Both the position numbers and the translations under genes were made by a program. Positions 1 to 10,349 of a DNA stretch of 64,000 nucleotides are shown here, piece after piece. How positions within the stretch are numbered: the stretch's first letter is position 1; every line of letters begins with the position of its first letter. Under the pieces are notes generated by a model. It had not been told where the DNA came from. It searched no databases and was given only the letters and a program-made list of their open reading frames with translations. This DNA is from Meghimatium bilineatum. Its lineage: Eukaryota > Mollusca > Gastropoda > Stylommatophora > Philomycidae. Location: NCBI GenBank assembly GCA_034231615.1, contig CM067306.1, positions 44,336,094-44,400,093 on the forward strand, in the 5' to 3' direction.

Positions 1-187
1 ACTATTTTTAGCTACTGATATCAGCGGTTTAATAAAAGATTGAGAGTCTGACAATACGGACCTGACTGTCACTATTCCAAAGACCCATTATGGAGCAGTT
101 GTAACTGCATCGAACTCCATTATCATATTGTAGCTTGGCGTAGTGTACGATTCGTATCTTTAGCAATAACTTTACCGTAACAATATT

Positions 188-470
188 CTATGGCACATTG
201 TGTTCATCGTTAGTAGAGCAATAATTTATTGCAGTGACTTGGATGTCGCTGACACGACGATTATCAATCCAATTCAAATTTATAGCAACAGGAGTAAAAA
301 TGCGGATAATACCATGACATGCAGATGTTGGCAGAAATGGGAACCAAGTATCCTGCCAACTTCGCCTATATAGGTCATGTTGCATTGTTTACAAATGTTG
401 ACCTGAACAACGTTAACAGACTCACATGTCTTAACATACCATCGTTTTAATAATACGATTATCATTAGAG
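188..470 (-). mobile_element. Penelope-like element remnant, GIY-YIG endonuclease part
   Basis: Read on the minus strand, this stretch gives peptides resembling the GIY-YIG endonuclease of Penelope-like retroelements: a Cys-rich lead (SVNVVQVNICKQCNMTYIGE), then GRILGSHFCQHLH. In a neighbouring frame there is a downstream piece containing RRVSDIQVTAINYC. The last piece closely matches HRVAQDIQVTATKSC in the other Penelope-like remnant of this window (about 16.31-17.26 kb, plus strand), so the two copies probably belong to one family. GIY-YIG nicks target DNA during insertion of these elements. Only a short, decayed fragment survives and no reverse transcriptase is visible beside it. The family call rests on motif resemblance read by eye. 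Confidence 0.6.
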
Positions 471-614
471 CTAATATATCTGGCTATTTTATCGTTATTG
501 GTTACGGGCGCCGTTGTAACATATGTACCCATTTCGTAAATTTTTTGGACGCATTTATTTCTGTATAGTTTGTTAAAAAAGTGTATTTATTAAAGGGACA
601 ACGATTTTGGCCCT

Positions 615-700
615 GGCCCAACTCTACTGTCAAGATTTCCTATACCGGAAACACACTTGCAGAGAGAAAGGGTTCAGTACCTGATGGGCTCAGGCGCTAT
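615..700. repeat. Dispersed repeat segment shared with 54.4 kb
   Basis: This segment contains ggttcagtacctgatggg followed by ctcaggcgct, preceded by acacttgcag. The same series of words occurs at about 54,416-54,466, right after the end of the large satellite. Related words appear at 54,644-54,660 and, inverted, at 54,846-54,862. It is therefore a dispersed repeat of unknown class. A tRNA-type B-box-like word (ggttcaattcc) lies just downstream at 717, which weakly suggests a SINE head. Confidence 0.5.
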
Positions 701-718
701 TGCCGTTGAACGCATTGG

Positions 719-1590
719 TTCAATTCCCGTTAGTCTCAAGAATTTTTTTTAAATGGTCCTATATCTTGCTACTTAAATTTACTTGTATAAACAATTATTC
801 GAAGCAAAATTGTATTGTCTATATATGTTATCCATGTTTACAAGAACACCTATCGGCCCTTGTATAACTAAATACGGATATTATGTTAGATGTTTGTTGT
901 TACTGAGGATATTTCAAAAACCTGTACGGGATGTTTGTTGTTGTTGTAATAGTCCTTGTCTCGATCGGTCCGTACTGGTGACTTTGTGTACACGGTTTAA
1001 ATGGCTTGATGAAATCGCATCTTTTTTTGGAGATGCGGTTAGGCGATTTGGTGCCGTTGAACGAATTGGTTCAATTCCCGTTAGTCTCAAGAATTTTTTA
1101 CAAATTGACCTCTAGCTTGCTACTTAAATTTACTTGTATAAACAATTATTCGAAGCAAAATTGTATTTTCTATATATGTTATCCATGTTTACAAGAAGAC
1201 CTATCAGCCCTTGTATAACTAAATACGGATATTATGTTATATGTTTGTTGTTACTGAGGATATTTCAAAAACCTATACGTGATGTATATTGTTGTTGTAA
1301 TAGTCCTTGTCTCGATCGGTCCGTTCTGGTGACTTTGTGTGCACGGTTTGAATGGCTTGATGAAATCGCATCTTTTTTTGGAGATGCGGTTAGTCAAGTA
1401 CGGAAGAACGCGTGTGCAATAGTTGCTAGGCGATTTGGTGTCATTGAACGGATTGATTTGGTGTCATTGAACGGATTCCCGTTAGTCTCAAGAATTTTAG
1501 AAAAATTGTCTTCTGGCTTCCTACTTAAATTTACTTGTATAAACAATTATTCGAAGCAAAATTGTATTGTCTATATATGTTATCCATGAA
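719..1590 (+). repeat. Tandem repeat, about 350-bp unit, 2.3 copies
   Basis: The word caattcccgttagtctcaag recurs at 721 and 1072, and as a shortened form near 1474, giving spacings of about 351 and 401 bp. The second unit carries an extra ~50-60 bp near 1393-1460 that itself repeats ttggtgtcattgaacgga. Between these words the copies agree nearly base for base (for example, tataaacaattattcgaagc occurs in all three). The third copy stops at about 1590, where the LINE begins. Small open frames here (783-1115, 1134-1589) are the same repeat read twice and look non-coding. Confidence 0.85.
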
Positions 1591-1829
1591 AAAATTCATC
1601 AGCTGGTACTGGACATATAACGACAGAATGATGGTGCTAAAATCAAATCAAAACCGATTGATCTAGCCATTATACAAATATAAGCACCAACTACAGATTA
1701 CACTGAAGAAGAAATAGAATATTACTACGAAGACGTACAACAACTACACAAACCAGTAAAATCAACAGACATTTTAATACTCATGGGATACAAATAGGGA
1801 AAATAAGACACAAGAACATTGTAGGGCAA

Positions 1830-2144
1830 TTGGGACTAGGGACAAGAAATGACAGAGAAGAAAGACTTATAGAGTTCTGTGAGGAGAACAACATGACCAT
1901 ATATAATACATTCTTTGAACACGAAAATAGAAGATTACATACATGGAAAAGTCCTGAAGACAGAAAGAGGAACCAAATAGACTATATTATGATCAATAAC
2001 AGATTTAGAAATAGTGTAAAGAACACTAAAACATATCCAGACGAAGATATCAACTCTGACCATAATCCAGTGCTGTGCAAAATACATGTCAAACTTAAAA
2101 AGATAGAACATAGAAAAGTTCAAGATCCACAGATAGAAGCATGA
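1830..2144 (+). pseudogene. LINE APE endonuclease fragment
   Basis: The 104-codon open frame reads GLGTRNDREERLIEFCEENN, then NTFFEH, a RRLHTWKSPEDRKRNQIDYI segment and SDHNPVLCKIHVKLKK. These are the C-terminal half of an apurinic-endonuclease-like domain: the Trp-Ser-Pro and NQIDYI block and the SDH catalytic triplet are the last conserved motifs of that fold. In LINEs the enzyme nicks the target for primed reverse transcription. The N-terminal half continues upstream in other frames (PIDLAIIQI, then TDILILMG at about 1650-1790), showing a frameshifted remnant. The visible start codon is incidental. Confidence 0.85.
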
Positions 2145-3049
2145 GAACTAAAACAACCAGACATACAACAAAATTACCTTGTTGATGTAAGGAATAGATA
2201 TGAACATCTAATGATAGAGTGCATGGAACAATCCAGAAGAGAAAATATAAATGGGACAGCATATGGAAAAGTATTCAAGCATCAAATGAAAACTTACCAA
2301 TAAGAAAAGCCAAGAACAAACAAACATGGATGACAGATGAAATATTTGAGAAAACGTAAGAAAGAGAGAAAGCTAAAAATACCCAAAATTGCTCAATTAT
2401 AGACAATGAGATGCATAACACGTGCAGATCAGCGAAAAAACAATGGCTAGAAACAAAATACAGTGAAATAACGGAAATGTCCATACAACAGAAGACAAAA
2501 TTAATGCATAAGGAGATAAGGCTGATCACAAATAAGTCATATGGCTGCATTAAAGATAAAAACGGAAAAATAATATTTGATAAAACAGAAGTACTTACAA
2601 GATGGGCAGATTATGTGACATAACTGTTTGACGACCAACGGAACAAAAACCAACAATACACAACAATGATGAACCAGCAGTACTGAAAGCAGAAGTAGAA
2701 AATGCAATAAAATCAATACATGTGGAAAGGCTGCATGCTCCGACAACTAAACATAATAAAACATCTAAATGAATTTGGTGTGGATATTATCACATAACTT
2801 TGCAATGACATATATGAAACAGGCCACATACCTAAAGACCTAACATCATCAATATTCATACCATTACCTACGAAGCCCAGGTATGTGGACTATACAGAAT
2901 ATAGAACAAAAAGTCTAATGAGTCATTTACCTAAAATACTCCTCAAGACAATTCATGAAAGAATTAAAACAAGATAGACACGGAGGTCGGTGAAGAACAA
3001 TTCAGTTTTAGGAAAAACAAAAAAACCAGAGAAGCTATACTTAGTATCC

Positions 3050-3520
3050 GACTAGTAATAGATAATATATATAGAAGTCCAAAAAAGAATCTATATTTGC
3101 TTTATAGACAACAGCAAGGCCTTTGACAGAGTCCAACATGGAATATTAATAAAATGTCTTCAAGAAATAGGCATAGATGGAAAAGACATCAGACTGATTA
3201 GAAATATATAATGGGAACAGACTGCATCAATAAGGTGTGAAAACAGCTACTCACCATACATAGAAATAACAGGAGGGGTAAGACAAGGATGTATTTTATC
3301 ACCATGCCTATTTAATATCTACACAGAGAATATCTTTAAAAATATAGAAGAAATGCCAGGACTCAAGATCAATGGAAAAATAATAAACAACCTGAGATAT
3401 GCAGATGACACTGTTCTTTTAGTAGAAAGTGAAGATGAACTGCAAAGAATAATAAATCATGTCAATAAATCAAATAATGAATATGGACTATAAATATATA
3501 AATCAAATATAAATATCCAA
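3050..3520 (+). pseudogene. LINE reverse transcriptase core fragment
   Basis: In one frame the segment at about 3170-3490 gives GKDIRLIRN, then GVRQGCILSPCLFNIYTENI, and NLRYADDTVLL with the YADD catalytic pair of aspartates at about 3400-3409. Upstream, ICFID-SKAF-like codons near 3095-3130 are readable only by changing frame. These are palm motifs of a LINE reverse transcriptase. The catalytic residues survive but the frame around them does not, so this is a decayed copy. Confidence 0.85.
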
Positions 3521-4177
3521 AAAACAAAAACCATGATAATCAATATGGACACAGAAGAACAGAGCTAAACATAAGCATACATGGAGAGAAACTACAACAA
3601 TTAAAATATCAATATCTTGGACACTTAGTAACAAATGACGGCAGATGTGAAACAGAAGTTAAAAGGAGAATAGGAATGGCTAAAAGTACCTTCAATGACA
3701 TGACGGAAATAGTAACACCTAAAAAAATTGCGCACAAGTTGAAAATGAGAATTATAAAATGCTACATCTATTCTATATTAATGTATGGCTCAGAAACATG
3801 GACACTAAATAAACAATTAGAATATAGAATTGATGTCATTAAGATGTGAGAATATAGGAAAATAGGGAGAACATCATGGAAAGAGTAGAAAACAAATAAA
3901 GATTTACTAAAACACTTAATATGAAGATTGAATTACTAAGAGAAATAAAGATCAGAAAAATAAAATATTTTGGTCACATTAAAAGACATGACACCTTGTT
4001 GAAGGTCTTACTTGAGGGCAAAGTCAAAGGGAAGCGAGCAAGAGGTGGGCAGAGATACAAGTGGGAGAGTAACATCACAAGATGACAGGTTACAGTCTAG
4101 CAGAGTGCACAACTAAAACAAGAGACAGGGATGTTGGAGATCTATTGCAGCCAACCTTCGTTGCGGAGACGACACTT

Positions 4178-4206
4178 GATGATGATGATGATGATGATGA
4201 TGATGC
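4178..4206 (+). repeat. (TGA)n microsatellite, LINE 3' tail
   Basis: About nine TGA/GAT triplets follow the word cggagacgacact. The corresponding position in the copy at 62.66 kb has a tetranucleotide tail instead, which is the expected place for the short-repeat 3' tail of an RTE-like LINE. Confidence 0.8.
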
Positions 4207-4356
4207 GCAGAAGACCAACAGTTTTCTATTATACTCCCATGACACCAGGGAGATCCACACAGACTACGTGATACACTAAAATAAATTTGAGAAAAAGACA
4301 TACGTGTATTAGTAATGTATACCTACTGTATGGATACACGTGGGCAATCGAGTGCA

Positions 4357-4360
<4 letters not shown>

Positions 4361-4426
<66 letters not shown>
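4361..4426. repeat. (TA)n microsatellite
   Basis: About 33 uninterrupted TA dinucleotides. The open frames across it on both strands are Tyr-Ile runs produced by the microsatellite. Confidence 0.95.
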
Positions 4427-4427
<1 letters not shown>

Positions 4428-4429
4428 CA

Positions 4430-4867
4430 CACGTATGCAGTGGACAGGGCAACATTAGAAGAGTTTGTCCTTGAACTTCATGGGTCACATAATAAGAAAT
4501 AAGGTTGTTGTTTTGTATGCTGACAATTGAGGACTAGGAAGTGATTAGCGAATGATTTGTCTCCCTAGAAATGAGCAAGTGCAAGCGATGTGAGAGTAGT
4601 GACATTAAGAGTTCGATAATCCATTGTGTCCGAGTTTTCAATTTTTTTTATTACACTGTCAGATTTTAAAGGGAAGTAATTGGAATCTATCAGGAAGTGC
4701 AATTTCAAGACAAAGCTACGTGAGACATCACTGACGTCATAGACTGACCTGGAAACACGCTGACCTAGATCGAAGCCAGAGATCTGGTCGGTTTTTCGGA
4801 TAATTGTTGTCTGACTAAATAACAGAAAAGAGTACTAGATGTTACTGGTACCATTTGTTATAGTATG
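4430..4867. other. No feature recognised
   Basis: Single-copy-looking, AT-rich DNA between the (TA)n tract and the nonautonomous hAT. No coding motif or repeat was seen. Confidence 0.5.
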
Positions 4868-4875
4868 GACTAGGT

Positions 4876-5213
4876 CAGGGGTGGGCAAACTTTTTGTGCA
4901 GAGTGCCGCATTGAAAATTGTAAAGCTATTGGAGGGCCGCATATAATATTATGTATGTTTTTGTTTAAATTCTCGGTAAGTAATCAATTAAATATTTTTA
5001 TTGTAAAGAAAAGTAGTTTTACATAATGTAGATAACTTCTGAAATAAGTTACATTTCTAACAGACTTACACTATAACAGCATATTTTCTAATATGGATAC
5101 ACGATTTTGCAAATATTTTAACAATGTTCGTGTATTTAAAAATGTGTTTGAGGGCCGCCAAATATCAAATGACGGGCCGCATGCGTCCCGCGGGCCGTAG
5201 TTTGCCACCCCTG
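4876..5213. mobile_element. Nonautonomous hAT (338 bp) with TIRs and 8-bp target duplication
   Basis: The element starts caggggtgggcaaac and ends gtttgccacccctg, an imperfect terminal inverted repeat with one base missing on the right. It is flanked on both sides by the identical 8-bp word gactaggt (4868-4875 and 5214-5221), the target duplication length of hAT transposases. The termini and the internal gggccgc words near both ends resemble the well-known hAT-Charlie group of short nonautonomous elements. It has no coding capacity and must have been moved by a transposase made elsewhere. The exact target duplication suggests a fairly recent insertion or little decay since. Confidence 0.93.
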
Positions 5214-5339
5214 GACTAGGTGATTTTAAGGACATTCGACTTCACCATAGTTTCGATCATCTAACTGTGGCACCTAAAACTATTATTTTACTAGCTTGCC
5301 AAATTAACGATGTTTCTTTTAAAAGTGTCGGTAGCCGTC

Positions 5340-5548
5340 AAAATAGAGAAAATTGTCGTTAACAGTAGCATTGGAGAAAGGTGTCGTTAACAGTCACATT
5401 GGAGAAAAGTGTCGTTAACAGTCGCATTGGAGAAAATTGTTGGTAACAGTCGCATTGGAGAAATTTGTTGGTAACAGTCACACTGGAGAAAATTGTTGTT
5501 ACTCGCATTAGAGAAAATTGTCGTTAACAGTCACATTGGAGAAAATGT
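5340..5548 (+). repeat. 28-bp minisatellite, about 7 copies
   Basis: The words gtcgttaacagt and cattggagaaaa recur every 28 bp (starts near 5355, 5383, 5411 and 5439), with variants gttggtaacagt in the later units and a shortened unit near 5500. No open frame of note. Confidence 0.9.
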
Positions 5549-5702
5549 TCAGTAATTTAATCTAGAGGCAGGTTTATTTCTTTGTTGAATCGTCTACTTG
5601 GTTCACACTAGATAATCTTTTCATTGACTGACAATACCTCACCCATGTATTTACGTGCAGCAGTATTATTGTCATGACTGACTAAAATAAAGAACTCTCA
5701 AC

Positions 5703-5846
5703 TGAATTAATAAAGACTCCAATCGTTACGCTTTTGATTATTGTTAGGATTTCGTTTGGTCAATATTTACATACTTAGAATCGCATGCAAAAAATAGCCA
5801 AGGCGACTCCAAGTATTTAAATATTCACCAATCAAATTCTCAACAA
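5703..5846. mobile_element. Fold-back MITE, copy A (right arm partial)
   Basis: It shares the left arm and centre with the element at 6018-6200: tgattattgtt, then a (t)caatatttacatactt word, a central Cys-poor loop, and gactccaagtatttaaa on the right. The right-hand outer arm of the other copy is not recognisable here. No coding capacity. Confidence 0.55.
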
Positions 5847-6017
5847 GGGCTTGTCCGGTCACATGACAATTCTAGATAGCAGGTCTTAAATGGTGACGGT
5901 AGTGATTACTGTAATAAAGACCACAATCCTAGATGCCAAAATATGCGGCACTGTTTTCTGCTTTCCTTATAGTATGTCCAATAGAGACCGACGAAGTATA
6001 GGAGACATGTTCACATA

Positions 6018-6200
6018 ATTAATTAGGCCTTCATTCGTTCCTTTTCGTGATTATTGTTTTGTTTTCCGTTCGTCAGTATTTATATACTTCGAATCGTATG
6101 GGGAAAAAATTAGAAAAAAACGACTCCAAGTATATAAACAGTGACCAACCAAACGACGACAATAATAAAAAACGTTACGAATGAAGTCCTAATTTAATTC
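6018..6200. mobile_element. Fold-back MITE, copy B
   Basis: The left end aattaggccttcattcg pairs with the right end cgaatgaagtcctaattt. The complementarity continues inward (gattattgtttt with aataataaaaaac, tatttatatacttcgaatcg with gactccaagtatataaac), so nearly all of the ~180 bp can fold on itself. This is a miniature inverted-repeat element of unknown superfamily. Flanking target duplication is unclear. Confidence 0.65.
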
Positions 6201-6402
6201 CGTTTGAAGGTCTTTACCAGTAAAGGTCATGGTCCAATCCATGATTTGTAAATACCTAGAATCATGCCTTGTTGGTTGCTGATGAAACTGTCTATGAGCT
6301 CAAGACCATTGATGACTGTCATAAATAAATCTCTTCGTTCTTGACTTTATCTTGCCATTTAATATTTACAAATTTTTTCAAATAGGTGTTCTATATTTTT
6401 TT

Positions 6403-9133
6403 GTAAATTATGTTGGGTTGTATTTGCCATCAACAATGTTTTAAATGTTGGGTTTCCTTTGCCCATCACCAATGTGTAAACATTGATAGGTTGTATTTGT
6501 CATCACCAATGTGTAAACTTTGATGGGTTGTATTTGTCATCACCAATATGTAAACTTTGATGGGTTGTATTTGTCATCACCAATGTGTAAACTATAATAA
6601 GTTGTTTTTGTCATAACCAATGTGTAAACTTTGATGGGTGGTTTTTGTCATCACTGATGTGTAAACTATGATGGGTTGTTTTTGTATTCCCCAATGTGGA
6701 AACTATGATAGGTTGTATTTGTCATCACTAATGTGTAAACTATGATGGGTTGTTTTTGTCATCACCAATGTGTAAACTATGATGGGTTGTTTTTGGTATC
6801 ACTGATGTGTAAACTATGATGGGTTTTTTTTGTCATCACCAATGTGTAAATTTTGATAGGTGGTTTTTGTCATCACTGATGTGTAAACTATGATGGGTTG
6901 TTTTTGTCATCACCAATGTGGAAACTATGATGGGTTGTATTTGTCATCACCAATGTGTAAACTTTGATGGGTTGTCCTTTTCATTACCAATGTGTAAACT
7001 TTAATGAGTTGTATTTGACATCACCAATGTGTAAACTTTGATGGGTTGTATTTGTCATCACTAATGTGTAAACTCTGATGAGTTGTATTTGACATCACCA
7101 ATGTGTAAACTTTGATGGGTGGTTTTTGTCATCACTGATGTGTAAACTGTGATGGGTTTTTTTTGTCATCCCCAAAGTGTAAACTATGATGGGTTGTATT
7201 TGTCATCACTAATGTGTAAACTCTGATTAGCTGTATTTGTCATCACCAATATGTAAACTTTGATGGGTTGTCTTTGTCATCACCAATGTGTAAACTATGA
7301 TGGTTTGTTTTTGTTATCCCCAATGTGGAAACTATGATGGGCGGTTTTTGTCATCACGGATGTGTAAATTATAATGGGTTGTTTTTGTCATCACTGATGT
7401 GTAAATTATGATGGGTGGTTTTTGTCATCACTGATGTGTAAACTATGATGGGTTGTTTTTTCATCACTAATGTGTAAACTATGATTGGCTGTTTTTGTCA
7501 TCACCAATGTGTAAAATATGATGGGTTGTATTTGTCATCACCAATGTGTAAACTTTGATGGGTGGATTTTGTCATCACTGATGTGTAAACTATGATGGGT
7601 TGTTTTTGTCATCCCCAATGTGGAAACTATCATGGGTTGTATTTGTCAGTACCAATGTGTAAACTGTGATGGGTGGTTTTTGTCATCACCAATGTGTAAA
7701 CTATGATTGTCTGTTTTTGTCATCACCAATGTGTAAACTATGATAAGTTGTTATTGTCATCACCAATGTGTAAACTTTGATGGGTGGTTTTTGTCATCAC
7801 TAATGTGTAAACTTTGATGGGTTGTCTTTGTCATCACCAATGTGTAAACTTTGATGGGTTGTATTTGTCATCACCAATATGTAAATTTTGATAGATTGTC
7901 TTTTTCATCACCTATGTAAAAACGTTGATGGGTTGTATTTGTCATCACCAATATGTAAACGTTGATGGGTTGTCTTTGTCATCACCAATGTGTAAACTAT
8001 GATGGTTTGTTTTTGTTATCCCCAATGTGGAAACTATGTTGGGTTGTATTTTTCATGACTAATGTGTAAACTATGATTGGTTTTTTGTCATCACCAATGT
8101 GTAAACTATGATGGGTTGTTTTTGTCATTACCAATGTGTAAACTTTGATGGGTTATTTTTGTCATCACCAATGTGTAAACTTTGATTGGTTGTGTTTGTC
8201 ATCACGAATGTGTAAACTTTTGATGGGTTGTTTTTGTCATCACAAATGAGTAAACTTTGATGTGGTGTATTTGCCATAACCAATATGTAAATTTTGATGG
8301 GTTGTATTTGTCATCACCAATGTGTAAACTTTGATGGGTGGTTTTTGTCATCACTGATGTGTAAACTGTGATGGGTTTTTTTTGTCATCCCCAAAGTGGA
8401 AACTATGATGGGTTGTATTTGTCATCACTAATGTGGAAACTCTGATTAGCTGTATTTGTCATCACCAATATGTAAACTTTGATGGGTTGTCTTTGTCATC
8501 ACCAATGTGTAAACTATGATGGGCGGTTTTTGACATCACGGATGTGTAAATTATAATGGGTTGTTTTTGTCATCACTGATGTGTAAATTATGATGGGTGG
8601 TTTTTGTCATCACTGATGTGTAAACTATGACGGGTTGTTTTTTCATCACTAATGTGTAAACTATGATTGGCTGTTTTTGTCATCACCAATGTGTAAAATA
8701 TGATGGGTTGTATTTGTCATCACCAATGTGTAAACTTTGATGGGTGGTTTTTGTCATCACTGATGTGTAAACTATGATGGGTTGTTTTTGTCATCCCCAA
8801 TGTGGAAACTATCATGGGTTGTATTTGTCAGTACCAATGTGTAAACTGTGATGGGTGGTTTTTGTCATCACCAATGTGTAAACTATGATTGTCTGTTTTT
8901 GTCATCACCAATGTGTAAACTATGATAAGTTGTTATTGTCATCACCAATGTGTAAACTTTGATGTGTTGTCTTTGTCATCACCAATGTTTGTAAACTTTG
9001 ATGGGTTGTATTTGTGATCACCAATAGTTTTACACTATGTTGGGTTGTTTTTGCCATTACCAATGTGTAAACTATCTTGGCTTTTTCCATTACCAATGTT
9101 TAAACTATTATGGATTATTTTTGTCATCACCAA
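6403..9133 (+). repeat. 37-bp minisatellite, about 73 copies
   Basis: The unit contains tgatgggttgtttttgtcat followed by caccaatgtgtaaacta; atgtgtaaac recurs at exactly 37-bp spacing (for example 6731 and 6768). Variants differ at a few sites (caccaat, cactgat or ccccaat; ttgtattt or ggtttttg; aacttt or aactat). A second level exists: 7.08-7.77 kb and 8.30-8.96 kb carry the same order of variants with offset 1,219 bp on the left and 1,182 bp on the right, a difference of one 37-bp unit. The same unit, about 8 copies, recurs at 55.99-56.30 kb. Confidence 0.95.
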
Positions 9134-9351
9134 CCCTAACACTAACCCAAACCAAAAAAGCTAGCTATTATGCAAACCCTAGAAGTATAGCCCTAGAACT
9201 CTAACCCTAAAAATAAAATCCCAACCATAACCTTAATAATAATAACAATAATAATAATAATAATAATAATAATGATACGTATTTTTATATTATTATAATA
9301 ACAGTAATAATAGTATTAATAATAATAGTAATAGTAATAGTAATATTAATC

Positions 9352-9396
<45 letters not shown>

Positions 9397-9443
9397 TAAT
9401 AGTAATAATAATAATAATATTAATAATAATATAATAATAATAA

Positions 9444-9475
<32 letters not shown>

Positions 9476-9664
9476 AACTCCCAACCCTCGAGAATTTGTA
9501 TGGAGAAGCCTGAATTCTTCTCTCTAAGTCCTCAGTTAGTGTCGAGGTATAACAGTCAGATTGATGTCTGAAAAACCCCGCACATATTTATCTGAATTTA
9601 TCTTAACAGCAGTGTTGATACTGTTTTTCTACATGGTAGTTAATTTTGTCATGGGCATTTTTCA
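9132..9664. repeat. Composite repeat: telomere-like words, (AAT)n and a 180-bp tail (copy 1)
   Basis: After the 37-bp array comes accctaacactaaccc and other degenerate CCCTAA words (9132-9230), an (AAT)n-rich tract (about 9233-9474) and a tail from aaactcccaaccctcga to atttttcagt (9475-9664). The same series, in the same order and strand, occurs at 56,297-56,790 and stops at the same final base. That suggests a defined repeat unit that includes part of the minisatellite. Confidence 0.85.
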
Positions 9665-10100
9665 GTCTTTTCTTAACTTCATCTGTTGATTCTATCACCA
9701 CTAATCTGTACTTCAAGATAAGTAAACGTCAACACCCCTTCGAGCCTTCGATTGTTAAGCTTTATATTGATTGGGACACATATTCACCAATATTGTACTC
9801 TTATCTGCATTTATCTCCTTGTCAAGTTTTTTGCAAGATATTTCCAGTCTTGTTGTTACTCTTATAGTTCTGCCTCTGTTATCGCGATTAGATCTATGTC
9901 ATCAGCGAAACGGAGATCAGAAATTTGGCGACATCCTATCGATGTTGTTGAATGGACTTCCTCTAACACATTTCTCATGATTGCATCTATGTAGATGTTA
10001 TATATTGTTAATTAAATTAAGGCTTCCCCTCAAACCCCAACATCAGTTCTGAATAATTCACCCATTTCGCTGTCTATGAACACAAGCATCAACGTTTTTT
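9665..10100 (-). mobile_element. LINE reverse transcriptase fragment
   Basis: On the minus strand, 9895-9990 reads IDAIMRNVLEEV, then RQISDLRFADDIDLIA, a reverse transcriptase active-site block (F/Y-A-D-D). Further along the minus strand (10,090 to 10,030) a FIDSEMGELFRTDVGVR-like string recalls the upstream palm motif, but with most of the intervening domain missing. It is a small, decayed LINE scrap of a group different from the RTE-like copies, and its other end coincides with the end of the composite repeat at 9664. The plus-strand open frames over it are shadows. Confidence 0.65.
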
Positions 10101-10218
10101 TATGCTGAACCACTTCAGAACCGAAGTATGAAACACAAAAATTTTGGGATACGGCGGAACCTTGTGATACCAATGTTTTTGTTCTTGAACATTGTGAACC
10201 GCCAGAAAGAAACCAAAG

Positions 10219-10238
10219 AATATATATATATATATATT
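10219..10238. repeat. (TA)n microsatellite, short
   Basis: Ten TA dinucleotides within the region between two LINE fragments. Confidence 0.8.
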
Positions 10239-10349
10239 GATTCTTGATTAGAAACTGGTTTCACAGCACGCGGGTCATTCCCATAAGTACTCCGCCCTCG
10301 CTCCAGCAGCCATCCCAGTGTATGTAGGCTCAGAGTTCCGGTCAGATGT

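Larger units (their letters stand above)
1590..4206 (+). mobile_element. RTE-like LINE, near full-length but decayed (copy 1)
   Basis: This plus-strand non-LTR retrotransposon carries, in order, an APE-type endonuclease (about 1600-2145), a linker (2150-2700), a reverse transcriptase (about 2750-3500), a C-terminal region with MYGSETWTLNK (near 3781) and a 3' tail of (TGA)n at 4178-4206. Its single-ORF layout without an RNase H, the APE domain and the microsatellite tail fit the RTE superfamily; the exact clade is my inference. The reading frame is interrupted many times by stops and frameshifts, for example stops near 1796 and 2144 and frame changes between 2900 and 3200, so it cannot encode a working protein. 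The 5' end abuts a ~350-bp tandem repeat. Three more copies of the same 3' end lie at 16.0, 18.2-19.4 and 62.5 kb. Confidence 0.85.

Noticed and set aside
717-727. tRNA gene from the B-box-like word
   Set aside because: No cloverleaf could be drawn and the A-box spacing is too short; kept only as a weak SINE hint.
4229-4502. Tyr-Ile repeat ORFs
   Set aside because: They are the (TA)n microsatellite read on both strands.
9293-9484. Leu/Tyr/Ile-rich ORF as a membrane peptide
   Set aside because: It is the (AAT)n microsatellite translated.
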